Shown: positions 8,441 to 11,053 of the stretch, piece after piece | Position numbering within the stretch: position 1 is the first letter of the stretch | Layout of the letters: every line of letters starts with the position of its first letter | Source: Bacteroidota bacterium | GTDB taxonomy: Bacteria; Bacteroidota; Bacteroidia; Chitinophagales; Chitinophagaceae | Assembly (NCBI GenBank): GCA_029778965.1 | Contig: JAKPBL010000201.1 | Location: 1 to 11,053, forward strand | Length of the DNA stretch: 11,053 nt | Direction of reading: 5' to 3' | Position numbers and translations under genes: made by a program | The notes under the pieces: model-generated | Seen by the model: the letters and a program-made list of their open reading frames with translations, nothing else | Told to the model about the DNA's origin: nothing | Databases searched by the model: none

Positions 8441-9784
8441 TTAATGGTGTTGAAAGGAAACGCCGGTTGTTTTTGCTGCTTTACCGACGCCCCATATCGC
8501 GTACCAGGCGATGAATGCATAACAAAACAGGGGAATAATAAAGCCGGTGGCCATGGCAAAATGATCGGCGAAAAGACCCATTACCGGCGGGCAAAAAGCA
8601 CCGCCCGCCACTGCCATCACCAAAAACGAGGAACCCTTCTTGGTCAGCGTACCCAGGTCGGCAATACCCAGCGCGAAAATGGTCGGGAACATGATCGACA
8701 TAAAAAAATAGGTACTGAAAAGCGCTACTACCGACCACCAGCCGGCATCTGCAATTACCAGTACTACCAAACAAACATTGACAATGGCATACATGGCCAG
8801 CAAGCGGTGCGGCTTGAAAAACTTCATAAACCAGGAACCTGATAAACGGCCCACCCAGAAAGCGCCCATGCCACCTACGGCAAGAATAACCGAAGCCGCC
8901 TGCTCATCGTTCTTCGGCATAAACACATCACCAAACCAGCCGAGGTGCTGCATGATGCCGGAGATCGGCGTGCGCAGGTTAGGGATGGCGTCGATCACAT
9001 AGTTGATGAAAAAAGAATTGGTGCCCGTTTGCGCCGCCACATATAAGAACTGGGCGACCACCGCTACTATGAAAGCGGGGTGCTTCAGCAGGTTACGCAT
9101 GGGGGGATCTTCTTCTGTTTCCGTTCCTTTTTCTTCTTTGATCTCAGGCAGTTTGATGATCATAAAAATGATCGCTACGATCACTACGACGGTGCCGATG
9201 CCCATATACGGACGTACCAGCGAGTCGAACTTTTCACCCTCGACCGCTTCATCAGCACCAAAGATCATCAGTCCGCCGATCAGCGGACCCAATATCCAGC
9301 CCAGTCCGTTGAACGATTGCGAAATATTGATGCGACGGGCCGCCTGTTCCTTTCCGCCCAATACCGTAGAATACGGATTGGCGGCGGTTTCGAGAAAAGC
9401 GAGTCCGCAGGCCAGCACGAACAGCGCCAGCAGGAAGGGAATGAACTTTTCCAGTTTCGCGGCGGGATAAAACAGGAAAGCGCCGACGGCAAACAACGCG
9501 AGGCCGAAAATAATGCCCCGCTGGTAGCCGTATTTTTTGATGAACAGGCCGGCGGGAATACCCATGGCGAGATAACCGATATACAGGGAAAACTGCACAA
9601 AGCCGCTTTGCGCTTTCGATACATGGAGCAGATCCTGGAAATGCTTATCGAGCACATCGAGAAAACCGTGGGCAAAGCCCCACAATAAAAACAGGCTGCA
9701 AATAAAAACGAACGGCACCAGGTAGCGCACGCCATTTTCGCCGATGAACAGGGAAGTTTTTCTGGCATTCATATCGTTAGGCAT
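8441..9784 (-). CDS. fucP: FucP-family MFS sugar:H+ symporter, probably L-fucose permease
   Basis: 447-residue inner-membrane transporter of the major facilitator superfamily, fucose:H+ symporter (FHS) family, with about twelve hydrophobic segments (the first at about 21-42) and an acidic central loop (about 212-230, KEEKGTETEEDPP) between the two six-helix halves. Family landmarks are clear: LLWGFAHGFLDVLDKHF, where Asp43 matches E. coli FucP Asp46; GYLAMGIPAGLFIKKYGYQRG; LETAANPY, where Glu132 matches Glu135, the other proton-coupling residue; and RINISQSFNG, where Gln156 matches Gln162. Relatives in this family also carry glucose/galactose or N-acetylglucosamine, so the fucose assignment rests mainly on fucI, whose stop is only 7 bases upstream. 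The ATG at 9784 was chosen; a second ATG at codon 5 (9772) is also possible, and neither has a strong Shine-Dalgarno. The GH116 gene starts 9 bases downstream. Symbol is provisional. Confidence 0.88.
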   Translation of the reverse strand: MPNDMNARKTSLFIGENGVRYLVPFVFICSLFLLWGFAHGFLDVLDKHFQDLLHVSKAQSGFVQFSLYIGYLAMGIPAGLFIKKYGYQRGIIFGLALFAVGAFLFYPAAKLEKFIPFLLALFVLACGLAFLETAANPYSTVLGGKEQAARRINISQSFNGLGWILGPLIGGLMIFGADEAVEGEKFDSLVRPYMGIGTVVVIVAIIFMIIKLPEIKEEKGTETEEDPPMRNLLKHPAFIVAVVAQFLYVAAQTGTNSFFINYVIDAIPNLRTPISGIMQHLGWFGDVFMPKNDEQAASVILAVGGMGAFWVGRLSGSWFMKFFKPHRLLAMYAIVNVCLVVLVIADAGWWSVVALFSTYFFMSIMFPTIFALGIADLGTLTKKGSSFLVMAVAGGAFCPPVMGLFADHFAMATGFIIPLFCYAFIAWYAIWGVGKAAKTTGVSFQHH

Positions 9785-9791
9785 TCAGTCT

Positions 9792-11053
9792 TTATCGATA
9801 AAGAGGGCCGTAATTCTCACAAGCCCGGTAATCGGCACCTTCGCCTTCCATGCCAAAACTTTTCCAGGCCGTGGGGCGAAAAACGCGTTCTTCTTCCACG
9901 TTGTGCATGCATACCGGTATGCGCAGCATCGAGGCCAGCGTAATCAACTGATCGCCGATATGCCCGTAGCTGATGGCGCCATGGTTTGAACCCCAGTTGG
10001 CCATTACGCTGTACACGTCGCGGAAAGCACCGCTGCCCGTCAGCTTCGGCACAAACCAGGTGGTGGGCCAGATGCGGTCGGTACGTTCGTCGAGAATGGT
10101 GTGGACCTTTTCGGGAAGTTCGATGGTTTCACCTTCGGCGATCTGCAATACCGGGCCAAGTCCCTTTACAAGATTCATACGGCACATGGTAACGGGCATA
10201 CCCCCGCGAGAAACGAACTTGGAGCTAAAGCCGCCACCGCGCATATAGTCCACGTTCGACGGGTGAAAACGCGTTGCCTCCAGGCAGGCCGCGGCTTCCT
10301 GCTCGCTGATCTCCCAAAAAGGCTTCATCACGGGTTTGCCGCCGGCAGTTTGCCGGCCGCTGCCATCGAGCGTTGCCGAGCCCGAATTGATGAGGTGCAG
10401 AAAGCCATGGGCTGCAGCGCCGTCGGGCTGCCAGCCGCTGACCCGCTTCACTGCATCCGGGCTCCAGTATGTACGCACATCGGCAAATATCTGCGCCGTA
10501 TTGGTGAGCAGGTAGTTCAGCAGCATGCTTACACCATTCATGGCATCGTTTTCAGTAGCCACCATCACGGGGGCGCGAATGCCGTTCCAGTCGAACGACG
10601 AGTTCAGCAGCGCTTCCGAGAAATCACCATTCGGCTGGAAATCCGTCCACTGCCTTTGCCCCTGGAAACCGGAAACGATCGCATTGTGACCCAGCGCTTC
10701 CTCGCCAAAGCCTTTCGCTTTCAATGCATCATTGCCAAACATAAGGTCGCGAATGATCATGGTCATTTTGGTCACAAACTCCCATTGCCCGTCTTTCTGC
10801 CCGCGGCTGTATTGTTTCTCTTCGGGGTTGAAGTCCTCCCCTTCCCTGCAATTCTTTTTCACCCAGGCGATCGCTTTTTCAAACTCCGCTTCGTCGTATA
10901 TCTTTTTTTCCACGCGCCGCAGCACTTCCGAAGCGTCTATATACTCGGTGCGCATGCCGAGATACGACTGGAAGAAATCATTGTTAACAATGGAGCCCGC
11001 GATGCCCATGCTCACCGATCCGATGGCGAGATAAGATTTACCACGCATTATGG
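9792..11053 (-). CDS. fucI: L-fucose isomerase, C-terminal about 420 residues (5' end outside window)
   Basis: Cytoplasmic Mn-dependent isomerase converting L-fucose to L-fuculose, the first step of fucose catabolism; enzymes of this family also accept D-arabinose. Similarity to E. coli FucI (591 residues) is strong along the whole visible length, for example [71 protein letters not shown] and the terminal [12 protein letters not shown]. Numbering from the ATG at 11048, the metal ligands are all present: Glu166 (ATEND), Asp190 (FADVR) and His356 (NWGSNHG), matching E. coli Glu337, Asp361 and His528. The offset of about 171 shows that this ATG is internal and that roughly 170 N-terminal residues lie past the right edge; the frame stays open to 11053. 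It is the first visible gene of the operon; fuculokinase, aldolase or a regulator may lie further upstream. Confidence 0.96.
   Translation of the reverse strand, partial: IMRGKSYLAIGSVSMGIAGSIVNNDFFQSYLGMRTEYIDASEVLRRVEKKIYDEAEFEKAIAWVKKNCREGEDFNPEEKQYSRGQKDGQWEFVTKMTMIIRDLMFGNDALKAKGFGEEALGHNAIVSGFQGQRQWTDFQPNGDFSEALLNSSFDWNGIRAPVMVATENDAMNGVSMLLNYLLTNTAQIFADVRTYWSPDAVKRVSGWQPDGAAAHGFLHLINSGSATLDGSGRQTAGGKPVMKPFWEISEQEAAACLEATRFHPSNVDYMRGGGFSSKFVSRGGMPVTMCRMNLVKGLGPVLQIAEGETIELPEKVHTILDERTDRIWPTTWFVPKLTGSGAFRDVYSVMANWGSNHGAISYGHIGDQLITLASMLRIPVCMHNVEEERVFRPTAWKSFGMEGEGADYRACENYGPLYR

Noticed and set aside
8123..8842. A 239-codon + strand open frame spanning the GH116 start and the end of the symporter
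   Set aside because: It runs antisense to two well supported genes and their junction, with a translation of low gene-like quality; a shadow frame.
11046..11048. ATG at 11048 (- strand) as the start of a 418-residue protein
   Set aside because: Alignment with E. coli FucI puts this Met at about residue 172, inside the conserved MRGKSYL segment, and the frame stays open to the window edge.

Overview
The window is a GC-rich stretch, densely coding on both strands. It most likely comes from a member of the Bacteroidota, plausibly a GC-rich lineage such as Chitinophagaceae; this is inferred from protein style, not from a marker gene. Three things point that way: a very large alpha-2-macroglobulin with a CAEQ thioester, a Tat-exported GH116 glycosidase of the bacterial 'EGSCHG(S/T)CTHVWNY' type, and a FucP-type sugar symporter, joined by very short spacers without clear Shine-Dalgarno sequences.

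There are four protein-coding genes and almost no non-coding DNA. On the + strand, bases 1-5777 hold one giant alpha-2-macroglobulin-family gene, cut at its 5' end by the window edge. On the - strand, reading from the right edge, are fucI (L-fucose isomerase, 5' end cut off, stop at 9792), a FucP-family MFS sugar/H+ symporter (9784-8441) and a Tat-exported GH116 glycoside hydrolase (8431-5795). Spacers of 7 and 9 bases make these three an almost certain operon. The operon and the macroglobulin gene converge, with 17 bases between their stop codons.

The working model for the operon is as follows. The GH116 enzyme acts outside the cytoplasm to release a sugar, the FucP-like symporter imports it, and FucI isomerises L-fucose (or D-arabinose) to its ketose for catabolism. 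The kinase, aldolase and regulator expected for such a pathway are not in the window and may lie beyond the right edge. GH116 enzymes are known as beta-glucosidases, beta-xylosidases, beta-N-acetylglucosaminidases and glucosylceramidases, not fucosidases, so its place in a fucose operon is the most interesting biological question here. The macroglobulin is probably an unrelated envelope protein that traps proteases.

I found no RNA genes, mobile elements, CRISPR arrays, convincing terminators or promoters, and no stretch over 300 bases without a gene. Nothing in the window amounts to a clearly new system.
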